From NCBI GenBank assembly GCA_018920185.1, contig JAHLMT010000002.1:1-64000 (forward strand): a stretch of 64,000 nt of DNA, in the 5' to 3' direction. The notes under the pieces were generated by a model. That model ran no database searches, was not told the origin of the DNA, and worked only from the letters and a program-made list of their open reading frames with translations. This DNA comes from Candidatus Aenigmatarchaeota archaeon (GTDB lineage Archaea; Aenigmatarchaeota; Aenigmatarchaeia; CG10238-14; SCSR01). Below are positions 29,500 to 39,001 of this stretch, one piece after another (positions within the stretch are counted from its first letter, which is position 1; every line of letters begins with the position of its first letter). The position numbers were made by a program, and so were the translations under genes.

Positions 29500-29635
29500 A
29501 GCCCTGTCGTCTAGAGTAAAGGACAATGGTCAAGGATAGTTAATAACCCTTAAACGAGGCTTTGGACTTCCCAAAGCTCTGATTAAAGATGAAGGAAGAA
29601 CCCTCGGGACAGCGGTTCGAATCCGCTCGGGGCTA
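29500..29635 (+). tRNA. tRNA-Gln(TTG) with inferred 2-3 introns
   Basis: AGCCCTG/CGGGGCT; CGAGG-CTTTGG[~35 nt]-CCTCG; AGCGG-TTCGAAT-CCGCT; ~28 extra nt in D region. Confidence 0.82.
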
Positions 29636-30232
29636 TTTTATTCTTTTTCTTAACCACCAAATAACCAGAATTATAATAATAGCAATTACAATACCATCTA
29701 AGATGGTTGTATATCTAAGAACTGTTTCCCAATTCTTTCCCAACAAAACACCTGAATACAATAGTGCAAAATTCCACGGTACTGAACCGATTAAAGTGTA
29801 AATTGCAAACTTGAATACATTCATCTTGCTGATTCCTGCAGGCAAAGAAATATATGTTCTAACTGCAGGTAAATTTCTACTAACCAAAATTATTTTATCG
29901 CCAAATTTTCGAAACCAACTCTCGGCTAATTCCAAATGGTTTTCGTCTATTAAAAGATATTTTCCATACCTAAGAACAAAAGTTCTTCCAATGGATAAAC
30001 CTAAATAATAGGTAATAACAGAACCTACAAGATTTCCAATAACTCCCGCTATAAGTACGTATAACAAGTTAAATTCGCCTGTAGAAACTAGGAAACCAGA
30101 GAAGGGCATTATCACCTCGCTAGGGATAGGAATTAGTGCACTCTCTAATACCATTAAGAAGAAAACACCGATATAACCTATTTGAGAAATAAAGCTTGTA
30201 ATAAGTCTAGCTAATATTTCAACCAAAACCAT
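29633..30232 (-). CDS. DedA family membrane protein
   Basis: ESALIPIPSEVIMPFSGFL; GNLVGSVITYYLGLSIGR. Confidence 0.88.
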   Translation of the reverse strand: MVLVEILARLITSFISQIGYIGVFFLMVLESALIPIPSEVIMPFSGFLVSTGEFNLLYVLIAGVIGNLVGSVITYYLGLSIGRTFVLRYGKYLLIDENHLELAESWFRKFGDKIILVSRNLPAVRTYISLPAGISKMNVFKFAIYTLIGSVPWNFALLYSGVLLGKNWETVLRYTTILDGIVIAIIIILVIWWLRKRIK

Positions 30233-30275
30233 AACCAGAATTAATCTTAGGAAGATAAATTATTATTGTGAGAAG

Positions 30276-30686
30276 ATGGTTATCCTCGAGATAACTGTAG
30301 CTGTTTTGCTTATAGTTGTTATCTTTCTTATTATTAGGTATATCCAATTGAAATCAAGTTTCGAACAAAGAGTTAGAGATTGGCTAGAGAAAGAAGAAGA
30401 AAGAATAAGGAGAGATGCAATAGAAAGAAGCGCGCGAACACTTTCGGGAAAAGCATTGGAAAGATTAATCCCATTCTTAGATAAATTTCCCTATAATGCA
30501 CACGATTTAAGATGGTTGGGAGATCCAATTGATTTTGTGATATTTGATGGCTACTCTGAAAAATCCCCAAGGCAAATTGTTTTTTGTGAGGTAAAATCTG
30601 GTGAGAGCAATCTAAATAAAGTCCAGAATGAAATAAAGAAGTTGATTGAAAATAAAAAAATCGGATGGTTTGAATTTAGAATATAA
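30276..30686 (+). CDS. Membrane-anchored Holliday-junction-resolvase-like nuclease domain protein
   Basis: TM helix then LGDPIDFVIFDGY...IVFCEVKSGESNLNKVQ. Confidence 0.75.
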   Translation: MVILEITVAVLLIVVIFLIIRYIQLKSSFEQRVRDWLEKEEERIRRDAIERSARTLSGKALERLIPFLDKFPYNAHDLRWLGDPIDFVIFDGYSEKSPRQIVFCEVKSGESNLNKVQNEIKKLIENKKIGWFEFRI

Positions 30687-30845
30687 AGAAAAAAATTAAA
30701 AACCTCAAAGAGTTATTTACTTATCGCTTTTTTCTTTTCGCCAAATCCAACACCTCACTTTATAATATTTTGCATTTCTCACATATAAATGTTACGTATT
30801 TTTTGAGATTTTAACATATTTATTTAATAAAATCGAATTATTCAT

Positions 30846-31079
30846 ATGAAAATAAAAATTTCAGCAACATTTGAAGGAAAATGCTCAATCTGTAAAAAAG
30901 AAAATTTTGTTTTTACTGTAGGCGATGAGGATACTTATAAAACTGTAACAGTGTGTAAAGATTGCGCGGATAAGCTTGGTGATGAAACTACTTCTCAAGT
31001 TATAGAAGAATACGGGAAGAAAGATGTTGAAGCGTTTAAAGAAGGGATTAAAATCGAAAGGAAAACAAAAGCAGGATAA
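30846..31079 (+). CDS. Small zinc-binding protein
   Basis: CSICKKEN...CKDCADKLG. Confidence 0.65.
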   Translation: MKIKISATFEGKCSICKKENFVFTVGDEDTYKTVTVCKDCADKLGDETTSQVIEEYGKKDVEAFKEGIKIERKTKAG

Positions 31080-31111
31080 ATTTTTAATCCAATTACGATA
31101 AATCATAATTA

Positions 31112-32725
31112 ATGACAGCTGGGTTAGTAAGCAAGAAAATTTCTGCTAATAATTTTAAAATAGCTTATTTCACAATGGAAATCGGACTCGACTCTACAAT
31201 TCCAACTTATGCAGGGGGTTTAGGTGTACTTGCAGGAGATCATGTATTATCTTGCGCGGATTTAGAAGTTCCTTTATTTGCTGTAACACTTGCTCATCGC
31301 GCTGGTTATTTTAAACAAAAATTAGACGATTATAGAGGACAACTAGAGGAAGACGATACGTGGGACCCGTCTTCTAAAATGGATCTGGAAACTACTATTA
31401 GCATCCCTTTAAAAGAAGAGGTAAAAGTAAATGTGTGGCGGTATAATGTAAGAGGTATTGACGGTTATACAATCCCAGTCTTTTTCTTAGATACAGATGT
31501 TGAAAAAAATTCTGAAGAAGCAAAAAGAATTACACACCGACTATATCAAGGAGATCCAAGATACAGACTCGCACAAGAAGCCGTGCTTGGTATTGGTGGT
31601 TACTTACTCATAAAACAACTGGGGTTAAACCCAGACATTTACCATTTGAATGAGCTACATTCGGCATTGTTACTGCCTCAACTTTTAAAGGAAATGAAAA
31701 ATCCACATAAGGTAAGGGAGATGTGTAAATTAACTATTCATACACCTCTGATTAATCCCGTTGATAGTAAATTTGACTACAGCTTAGTAAAAAGCTTGAT
31801 TCCAGACTTGCCGTCTGATATACAGAGTTTTGCAGGTGATAAAAATTTAGAACTAATGAAGTTGGCCGTAAGTCTGTCAGGTTCTATTAACGCCGTATCG
31901 CGTAAACAAAAAGAAATTCTTCAGTCTAGTCTTGAAGTTGATTATATTACAAATGGTGTTCATCACATAAGATGGTGTGCAGAAAGTTTCCAAAAATTAT
32001 TTGAAGAGCACATTCCTAATTGGAGAAGAGATCCTAGCGAGTTGGCAAAGTCAAAGCTACCAGATAAAAATGTATCACAAGCGCATAAACATGCAAAAGC
32101 ACATTTGTTAGAATACATTGCACACTATACAGGGAGAGAATTTGATCCAAGTGTTTTTACTATAGGAATTGGTAGAAGAGTAACTTGGTATAAAAGACAC
32201 AATTTGATATTGAAAAATCCAGAGAGACTTAAAGAGATAGCTAAAAAATACGGAGGATTGCAAATTGTTTTCGCTGGTAAAGCTCACCCAGAGGATCCTA
32301 GTAAGTCTATTATCACGGATATTCTGAACACAAAAATAGAGGGAGTAGAAATAGTATTTCTACCCAACTACAACATAGACCTCGCAAAACTAATGGTAGC
32401 TGGTAGTGATGTCTGGTTAAACAATCCTTTGCCACCAAATGAAGCGTGTGGAACTAGTGGAATGAAAGCAGCTCTAAATGGTGTACCCCACTTTACAACT
32501 TTAGACGGATGGGCTTTGGAAGGTTTACAAGAAGGAATAAACGGGTGGGTTATTGATGGTGATTTCTATCAAAAACTTGAAAGTGTTATTCTTGAATTGT
32601 CCAAGCGAGAAACAGAAATAAGAAAAGAGACAATTGCAACTATCACACCATATTTTAATTCACATAGGATGGTCAAAGAATATTGTGAACGTATGTATGG
32701 AGTAAAATTGCCAGTCACAGTTTAA
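31112..32725 (+). CDS. glgP: Alpha-glucan phosphorylase (GlgP-like)
   Basis: YFTMEIGLDSTIPTYAGGLGVLAGDH; NEACGTSGMKAALNGVPHFTTLDGW. Confidence 0.92.
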   Translation: MTAGLVSKKISANNFKIAYFTMEIGLDSTIPTYAGGLGVLAGDHVLSCADLEVPLFAVTLAHRAGYFKQKLDDYRGQLEEDDTWDPSSKMDLETTISIPLKEEVKVNVWRYNVRGIDGYTIPVFFLDTDVEKNSEEAKRITHRLYQGDPRYRLAQEAVLGIGGYLLIKQLGLNPDIYHLNELHSALLLPQLLKEMKNPHKVREMCKLTIHTPLINPVDSKFDYSLVKSLIPDLPSDIQSFAGDKNLELMKLAVSLSGSINAVSRKQKEILQSSLEVDYITNGVHHIRWCAESFQKLFEEHIPNWRRDPSELAKSKLPDKNVSQAHKHAKAHLLEYIAHYTGREFDPSVFTIGIGRRVTWYKRHNLILKNPERLKEIAKKYGGLQIVFAGKAHPEDPSKSIITDILNTKIEGVEIVFLPNYNIDLAKLMVAGSDVWLNNPLPPNEACGTSGMKAALNGVPHFTTLDGWALEGLQEGINGWVIDGDFYQKLESVILELSKRETEIRKETIATITPYFNSHRMVKEYCERMYGVKLPVTV

Positions 32726-32764
32726 GAATTGATTGTTAATAAATTTAAATTTCAATTTTATAAC

Positions 32765-33565
32765 ATGAAATTTAATTTTTTTGTGTTAATTTTAGGTTTG
32801 ATTTTCTTAGTTTCTCTGTCAAGCTTTACTGGCTATATTGTCCTTGTAAAAATTCCAGAGAAAACATTTAATGTAACCAAAGTTTTAGATGGTGATACAA
32901 TAGAAATAGAAACTGGTGAAAAAGTTCGATTATTAGGGATTAACGCACCAGAAATAAACGAACATTATTACCAGGAAGCAAAAGATAGATTAGCAGAGCT
33001 TGTTAATGGAAAATTAGTCAAACTCGAAGCAGGTCGTGAAGACAAGGATATTTATGGTAGATTATTGAGATATGTTTTTGTCGATGATGTTTTTGTTAAC
33101 CTCCAACTTTTAAGAGAAGGGTATGCAACAGTTTATATTACCAATCCAGAAGAGAAATATTATCTCGATTTCAAAACTGCCGAAAAAGAAGCCAGGCAAA
33201 ACAAACTTGGATTATGGACCAATTCAAACATAACTCAATGTATTACTATCGTTGTTTTTAATTACGATGCTGTTGGTAATGATAATGAGAATTTAAATGA
33301 TGAGTATGTCACATTCCAGAATAACTGCGAGACTGCTATTAATATGAATAATTGGACTGTTAAAGACGCAGCGACTAACATATACACTTTCAAAAGTTTT
33401 GTTCTCAGCGGCAATTCTAGAGTTACACTTTATACAGGTTCTGGTAGTGATACTTCAAATGAATTATATTGGAATAAAAAACGTGCTGTCTGGAATAACG
33501 ATGGAGATACATTATTTTTAAGAAACGATAAAGGGAATTTGATTTTAAGTTATAGTTATCCTTGA
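32765..33565 (+). CDS. Secreted thermonuclease-family nuclease with C-terminal lamin-tail-like domain
   Basis: VLDGDTIEIETGEKVRLLGINAPEI; EDKDIYGRLLRYVFVD; EYVTFQNNCETAINMNNWTVKD. Confidence 0.88.
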   Translation: MKFNFFVLILGLIFLVSLSSFTGYIVLVKIPEKTFNVTKVLDGDTIEIETGEKVRLLGINAPEINEHYYQEAKDRLAELVNGKLVKLEAGREDKDIYGRLLRYVFVDDVFVNLQLLREGYATVYITNPEEKYYLDFKTAEKEARQNKLGLWTNSNITQCITIVVFNYDAVGNDNENLNDEYVTFQNNCETAINMNNWTVKDAATNIYTFKSFVLSGNSRVTLYTGSGSDTSNELYWNKKRAVWNNDGDTLFLRNDKGNLILSYSYP

Positions 33566-33745
33566 TGACCACATACTTTACGACATTTTAAACTAATCGC
33601 CACACGATTATTCACCTTACACTAAAACTGAGAGAAGTGGGACATTTTTAGAAACAACTATGATACAAAAGTATACTGATTAAAGAAAGATGACGTCATA
33701 ATTTAGAACAACAAACAGAAGGAAAAAAGTAAAACTACCGATTAA

Positions 33746-33892
33746 TTATTTAACACTTCTCGGTCTTACATCAGCAAATTCCAAGACAGAAAAACACTTA
33801 CTGCAAATGGGATTACCATTTTTTATCATTACCTTCCCCATAGGTAACTTTCCATGATTTTTACAGAGTACACGCACTTTGATAGGACTCAC
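33746..33892 (-). CDS. Small zinc-ribbon-like protein (GTG start, 48 aa)
   Basis: MSPIKVRVLCKNHGKLPMGKVMIKNGNPICSKCFSVLEFADVRPRSVK; absent from ORF track. Confidence 0.5.
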   Translation of the reverse strand: MSPIKVRVLCKNHGKLPMGKVMIKNGNPICSKCFSVLEFADVRPRSVK

Positions 33893-33899
33893 CTAAAAT

Positions 33900-34325
33900 T
33901 CATCCACCAGGATAACCAGGAAGCTGCAATGCTAACAAGCTTGCAATACTTGCGATTAACTTAGGTTCGGCAACAGCAATATCAGTCACAGTAATAATAC
34001 CCTTTATCTTATTATTCTCAACAACTGGCAATTCTCTAATTTTATTTTCAAGCATCAGATCAACAGCATCCTCAATTTTCTTGTCGGGTTCTATTGTAAT
34101 AACTTTGGATGTCATCATTTCTTCAACAAGTGTGCTTTCAGGTTGTTTATTTTGTGCGACAGATCTAACAATATCGGTATTAGTCAATATCCCGACTATC
34201 TTATCCCCCTCGACAACAACTAAACTACTAATATCGAGTTTAGACATAACTTCAGAAGCTTCTTTAATTGTAGCATCCTTCTTCACTACAACAACATTTC
34301 TATTCATTATTTCATTTACAAGCAT
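33900..34325 (-). CDS. Two-CBS-domain protein
   Basis: two repeats ending VGILTNTDIVRS and KGIITVTDIAVA. Confidence 0.88.
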   Translation of the reverse strand: MLVNEIMNRNVVVVKKDATIKEASEVMSKLDISSLVVVEGDKIVGILTNTDIVRSVAQNKQPESTLVEEMMTSKVITIEPDKKIEDAVDLMLENKIRELPVVENNKIKGIITVTDIAVAEPKLIASIASLLALQLPGYPGG

Positions 34326-34363
34326 ACAATAACTATTTTAAATTTTAACATATAAATAATATT

Positions 34364-34519
34364 ATGAACGCCCGTTCTAATCGCAAATTTAGAAAAGTTA
34401 ATCCAAACATCGAAAGAATAAGAAGATTAAGAAAGCTCGAAGAGTTTGTTGAGCGCCAGATAGAAAAGTATGTGAAAATCCACAAAAAGCACGAAAAAGA
34501 GATATCTTACATCGGTTAG
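34364..34519 (+). CDS. Small basic protein (51 aa)
   Basis: MNARSNRKFRKVNPNIERIRRLRKLEEFVERQIEKYVKIHKKHEKEISYIG; absent from ORF track. Confidence 0.45.
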   Translation: MNARSNRKFRKVNPNIERIRRLRKLEEFVERQIEKYVKIHKKHEKEISYIG

Positions 34520-35269
34520 CTATTTTTTCCTACTTCGGGAATAAAATCCTAAACCATAACCAGCTATAATCAATATAACACCTATTACAAGAACAATTAT
34601 GAATTTATTTTTAAGAGATGTGAATAAATCTTCTGCTACTTTGAGCGAGACTGCCCCCTCTGGTAATAAAGAGATTAACAAAGGTTGGATGTATACTAAA
34701 ACTATGAACGGAAGGGCGGTAAAAATAAGATTAAATCCAACACCTTTCAATCTACCAATCCATGTTTCACTTGATACTACTAATAAAGCTAATCCAACAA
34801 TCGAACCTGCCCACATGTACATCAACGAACTCTTGTAGAACAAATTACCTTCATTTGTCACAACAATTAACAGATTTTGTGGATTCCCCGATTTTACACA
34901 CTCTACGAAAGAACACGTGAAATTTTTATAATAAATAGAATCTACTAATGCTGTTATTATTAAATTTTCTAATTGATCCTCACCAGCGCTTCTGACATCG
35001 TCACAATTCAATACAACTTGTTGCCCATCCATAACTGGTATACCAACCTTATCTGTTTGTGCACACTGTAGAATCAAGAGTCTTCTCAGTTCATTCTGTT
35101 GTTGTCCGAGTTGTGAAAAAACTTGTTCCTTTAAAATATCACTTGTGATTGATTTAAAATTATTGTAGCTAGTGAAGCTAGTTAATTCTGTAAGCAAAAT
35201 TGCAAGAACAAGAAAGGTTATGAAAATAGTACTACCCAAGAATTTTCCTAATACTCGAAGAAATCCCAT
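34520..35269 (-). CDS. Hypothetical multi-TM membrane protein
   Basis: ORF with TM segments. Confidence 0.6.
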   Translation of the reverse strand: MGFLRVLGKFLGSTIFITFLVLAILLTELTSFTSYNNFKSITSDILKEQVFSQLGQQQNELRRLLILQCAQTDKVGIPVMDGQQVVLNCDDVRSAGEDQLENLIITALVDSIYYKNFTCSFVECVKSGNPQNLLIVVTNEGNLFYKSSLMYMWAGSIVGLALLVVSSETWIGRLKGVGFNLIFTALPFIVLVYIQPLLISLLPEGAVSLKVAEDLFTSLKNKFIIVLVIGVILIIAGYGLGFYSRSRKK

Positions 35270-35291
35270 ATGTAAAATTGTTTTTTAAAGT

Positions 35292-36125
35292 TTAAAAATT
35301 ACTTAATAATTCTCTCTTCACATCTTCTGCTTTATTAGACATTCTTATCTCATTTGGTAGCAAAATATTCTTAATGGTCGTGAACCACTTGTGCCATTTT
35401 ACTTTCATAGGAATTTCATAATCTTTTTCTGTAAGAAGTGATGCAACTCTCATAAAGCTGATACTTGCCAAGCTATTCGGTTTGTACTCCAACAAAGGAT
35501 ACCTCATTACCAGACTTTGCATAACATTATTATCGTGTGGTATCTCACCTAATACAGGTAACCCTGTTAGTTCCTCAACAACTTCTTTCTTTAATTCATG
35601 CGTCCCATAGGTAACCATGTTAAGGAGAATACTCATCTTCTTCTCGTCAAATTGTTTTAAAACCTCCTTGCATCTTATTACATCACCTATCATAGGAACA
35701 AATGGCGTAGTAACGAATAATATTTCCCTACTTGCATCCATGACAAACAAAGCTTCCTTTCCTAAACCAGGTGAGGCATCCAAAATTATGAAATCCGTGC
35801 TCTTCTCTAATTTAGAAAGATGTTTTTTGAATTTTGTTAGTTCCACTCCAATTAAATCCTCAAACTTTACAGACGCTGGTAAGTACCTGATACCATTATA
35901 ATTGTATAAAGCCGATTGAATATCTAGTTTATCTTTAAGAACATCATTTATAGTTCCAATGTAATCGGTCGCACCAAGATAGTAACTTAAATGAGGAGTT
36001 GACAAGTTGCAATCAACAAGAGTGACACTTTTCTTGAATTTCTTGAGTGCTAAAGCAAGATTAACGGCAACTGTTGATTTGCCAACACCTCCTTTTCCAG
36101 AAACTATTCCTATTATCCTTGTCAT
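35292..36125 (-). CDS. MinD/ParA-like P-loop ATPase
   Basis: GIVSGKGGVGKSTVAVNLA; LDASPGLG. Confidence 0.9.
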   Translation of the reverse strand: MTRIIGIVSGKGGVGKSTVAVNLALALKKFKKSVTLVDCNLSTPHLSYYLGATDYIGTINDVLKDKLDIQSALYNYNGIRYLPASVKFEDLIGVELTKFKKHLSKLEKSTDFIILDASPGLGKEALFVMDASREILFVTTPFVPMIGDVIRCKEVLKQFDEKKMSILLNMVTYGTHELKKEVVEELTGLPVLGEIPHDNNVMQSLVMRYPLLEYKPNSLASISFMRVASLLTEKDYEIPMKVKWHKWFTTIKNILLPNEIRMSNKAEDVKRELLSNF

Positions 36126-36392
36126 CTTCCTTTCAGCCTCATTTCTATAGAATTTGATTTCCTTTTAAATATAGTTTACAGTTTTCAACAATAGATTTAC
36201 CCCGATCTAATCTGATAAATGAATAACAAATGTAGTTAAAGAAAACAAGAAATTCGATATAGTTCTATACCAATGGTGGCAATCACAAAACCAATCATGC
36301 TAGAAATCAATAGTAATACATTCCTATACTCGCAATTAGCAGCCATACAAATAATTTAATAACAGATCGCCAAAATAAAAGATTGTATTTTC

Positions 36393-36737
36393 ATGACAGA
36401 TATCTATACAGATGCAAGTGGTAAAACTGGACGATACTGTTATGTAGTTGATGAACCGTCTAACAAAAAAGTTCGAATTTTTGAAAAGAAAGGAATTACG
36501 AATAACGAAGGAGAATATCTTGCAATAATAGCAGCATTAAAAGAGAATACAGAAAAAAATATTAGTATTTATTCTGATAGTCAACTTGTTGTAAATCAAC
36601 TGAATCACGAATTTGCAATAAAAAATGATAAATTAAGAGATTTAGCACAAGAAATTTGGAAATTATCAGAAGATAGAAACATTCATTTTTACTGGATACC
36701 CAGAAACAAGAATAAAGCAGGTAAAGTCTTAGGTTAA
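36393..36737 (+). CDS. RNase HI-like protein
   Basis: IYTDASGKTG; NNEGEYLAIIAAL; IYSDSQLVVNQL; WIPRNKNKAG. Confidence 0.85.
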   Translation: MTDIYTDASGKTGRYCYVVDEPSNKKVRIFEKKGITNNEGEYLAIIAALKENTEKNISIYSDSQLVVNQLNHEFAIKNDKLRDLAQEIWKLSEDRNIHFYWIPRNKNKAGKVLG

Positions 36738-36767
36738 TTTATCTCTATTAATTAAAAATTAGAGAAC

Positions 36768-36998
36768 CTAACTTAAACTTCTATCTATTTCTTCTAATAT
36801 AGAACCAACTTTTTCCACACCACCACTAATTCCTGTCGTTGCATTAGTAACTTCTCCTGCAGTTGTATATTTCAGCATTCCGGTTGCAGATTTTGTCTCT
36901 CCAGGTAATTTGACTATACCATTAACCAATAAGAAAGTAACAACCAAACCAGCAATTATTGCAACCAAACCAACAATAATTAAATTTCTAATATCCAT
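36768..36998 (-). CDS. Small membrane protein
   Basis: 76 aa, N-terminal TM. Confidence 0.5.
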   Translation of the reverse strand: MDIRNLIIVGLVAIIAGLVVTFLLVNGIVKLPGETKSATGMLKYTTAGEVTNATTGISGGVEKVGSILEEIDRSLS

Positions 36999-38936
36999 TT
37001 ATCTCTTCACCTCTTTCATTATCTTAACCATGTTACCTTGACAGTTATTGAGAAAATCGTTGGATCCTCTATATCCTAATGCATAATCCGAGAATCTGCA
37101 TATCATTTCATAAGGTGGATTTACTCCAGGAATAAGTCCTGGTGGAGGTCCTACATTTTCTGGTAACATTGCTTTAACTACACATCCACCTTCTTCTACA
37201 CCAATAATTGTTATGACAGGTCCATTTGTACCTTCTGGTTTAAATGTTACCGGATTACAAAAGCGAAATGCCCTTTCAAAACAGAATCCGTCAGTTCCAC
37301 AATCTTTAGTATTCTGTTTAATTTCTTCAAAACTAGACTTCACAGAAATTTTCTTACTTCTTTCTAACGAGTTTATTACATCTTCACTATTACTTAACAT
37401 CACATAAAGAATATCTCTCAAAGTCACCTCTTTCAAATATCTGATAGAATATTTTATCTCAGTTACATCGTCTACCGATAGTGTAGGATTCTTAATTCTG
37501 TTTTTTATCTCATTAACTTTATCTGCAGCGGTAGCGAACATTGTAGCAACTTTATTAAATCTTTCTTCATCCAAAGAATTCACAGATGCATAATATTTAG
37601 CAATTTCTTGTGCTTCTCTTGATAATTTGTCCAATTCAACTTTCAATTGTTCTAGCTTAAGTCCGAGTCTTAAAAGAACTGTTGTATCGGGGACTTCTTT
37701 TACAGGTTCTACACGAACATAATTTACATCCCCTGGAAATACACACTGTGAGAAAGTGATACAACCTTGTTCATTCATTTTTACAATCATCTCACCACCT
37801 AGACTCTTACACTTCTTATAAGCTTCTGATGGAACATCTCTCGGACATGCGGTTGGAGTTTCACCACATTTGAAATAAATACAACCATTTTCGTCAATTG
37901 CTTTAATTGTCGGTAAACCAAGAGAACGACAATGACCTTCTACTTTGTTAATTTCTGACTCGGGAGGAAATCTACAGACAGGTTCAACAGGATGCGAACA
38001 TTTAATGATTTTACATCCCCTCTCGAAAACAAAAGACGGTGACAACCCAGCAGCTTCACACTTTTCGATTACTCTTTCATTCTCCTCATCCGTTGGACAG
38101 GATAGATTACCACTAATTAGAGCTGGTTTAATTTCTATTGTTTTTTCCTCAAATCTGCAGTCATAATAAACACATCCACGAATATCCTTAAACTGAACAG
38201 GATCACCACCTTTCGCTTTACATATGTCCTTTAATTCCTCTTGTTGACGCTCTTCTGGACAAACTTGTACGGCTTCACAAACTACTCTCACGAATCCAGA
38301 AGAATCGGTTTCTTGTCTGCAACTCGGGGGTACGCATGAATAACCAATCAAACATCCTTCATCAAAAATAGGAACAACACTTCCCTCAGTGCAAGTTGGT
38401 TTTTTAGGTACAACTGCAGGGCATACTATTTCAGTTGTTGATGGCACACAATTGTATCCTACAACACATCCTTTCTCATTAACCACCTTTGTAAGTTCTT
38501 GTCCTTGAGAACAGGAAATATTCGACGGTGGTATCGGTGGACAAACTTCTGTTCCTACAGTTGTGGGTACACATTTATAATCAACAAGACAATTGTCAGA
38601 ACTATAAACAGGTTTTATTACTTCGTCAGGTCCGCATCTTGGAATTTCTATTGGAACTAAAGGACACGTTTCAGATTCTTTATGTTTCTTCTTTACTACA
38701 CAACTTTCATTTTCTTCTACACAAGAATAACCTTGGGGTGGGGCAATCGCAGCACATACAGTATCAGGAGTAATTCTCATACAATTATCTCCACACCAAC
38801 CACAGTAACTCTTCACACCCGTTTCAGAAGGACCTATAGTCTGAGTATGGTTAGTAGCTAAAACAAATGTAGATAGAGAAAAAAACAAAAAAAAAGCAAA
38901 AATAATCGATTGGAAAAAACATCTCATTACTTTCAT
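36999..38936 (-). CDS. Secreted Cys-rich repeat protein
   Basis: signal peptide; repeated CPxxxPxxCxxGxx...xxCxxxYxCVP modules, then helical region. Confidence 0.75.
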   Translation of the reverse strand: MKVMRCFFQSIIFAFFLFFSLSTFVLATNHTQTIGPSETGVKSYCGWCGDNCMRITPDTVCAAIAPPQGYSCVEENESCVVKKKHKESETCPLVPIEIPRCGPDEVIKPVYSSDNCLVDYKCVPTTVGTEVCPPIPPSNISCSQGQELTKVVNEKGCVVGYNCVPSTTEIVCPAVVPKKPTCTEGSVVPIFDEGCLIGYSCVPPSCRQETDSSGFVRVVCEAVQVCPEERQQEELKDICKAKGGDPVQFKDIRGCVYYDCRFEEKTIEIKPALISGNLSCPTDEENERVIEKCEAAGLSPSFVFERGCKIIKCSHPVEPVCRFPPESEINKVEGHCRSLGLPTIKAIDENGCIYFKCGETPTACPRDVPSEAYKKCKSLGGEMIVKMNEQGCITFSQCVFPGDVNYVRVEPVKEVPDTTVLLRLGLKLEQLKVELDKLSREAQEIAKYYASVNSLDEERFNKVATMFATAADKVNEIKNRIKNPTLSVDDVTEIKYSIRYLKEVTLRDILYVMLSNSEDVINSLERSKKISVKSSFEEIKQNTKDCGTDGFCFERAFRFCNPVTFKPEGTNGPVITIIGVEEGGCVVKAMLPENVGPPPGLIPGVNPPYEMICRFSDYALGYRGSNDFLNNCQGNMVKIMKEVKR

Positions 38937-39001
38937 TATTTGAATTTAAAATTTTTTGTATATAAAATTATCTGTTTCAATTCTTAACAGAACAAAAAAA
39001 C

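Noticed and set aside
29589-29801. 70-aa ORF with typical-looking MKEEPSGQRFESARGYF start
   Set aside because: Begins inside tRNA-Gln; RFESARG is translated T-arm sequence
36236-36346. 36-aa minus-strand hydrophobic ORF (MAANCEYRNVLLLISSMIGFVIATIGIELYRISCFL)
   Set aside because: Too short to support without conservation data
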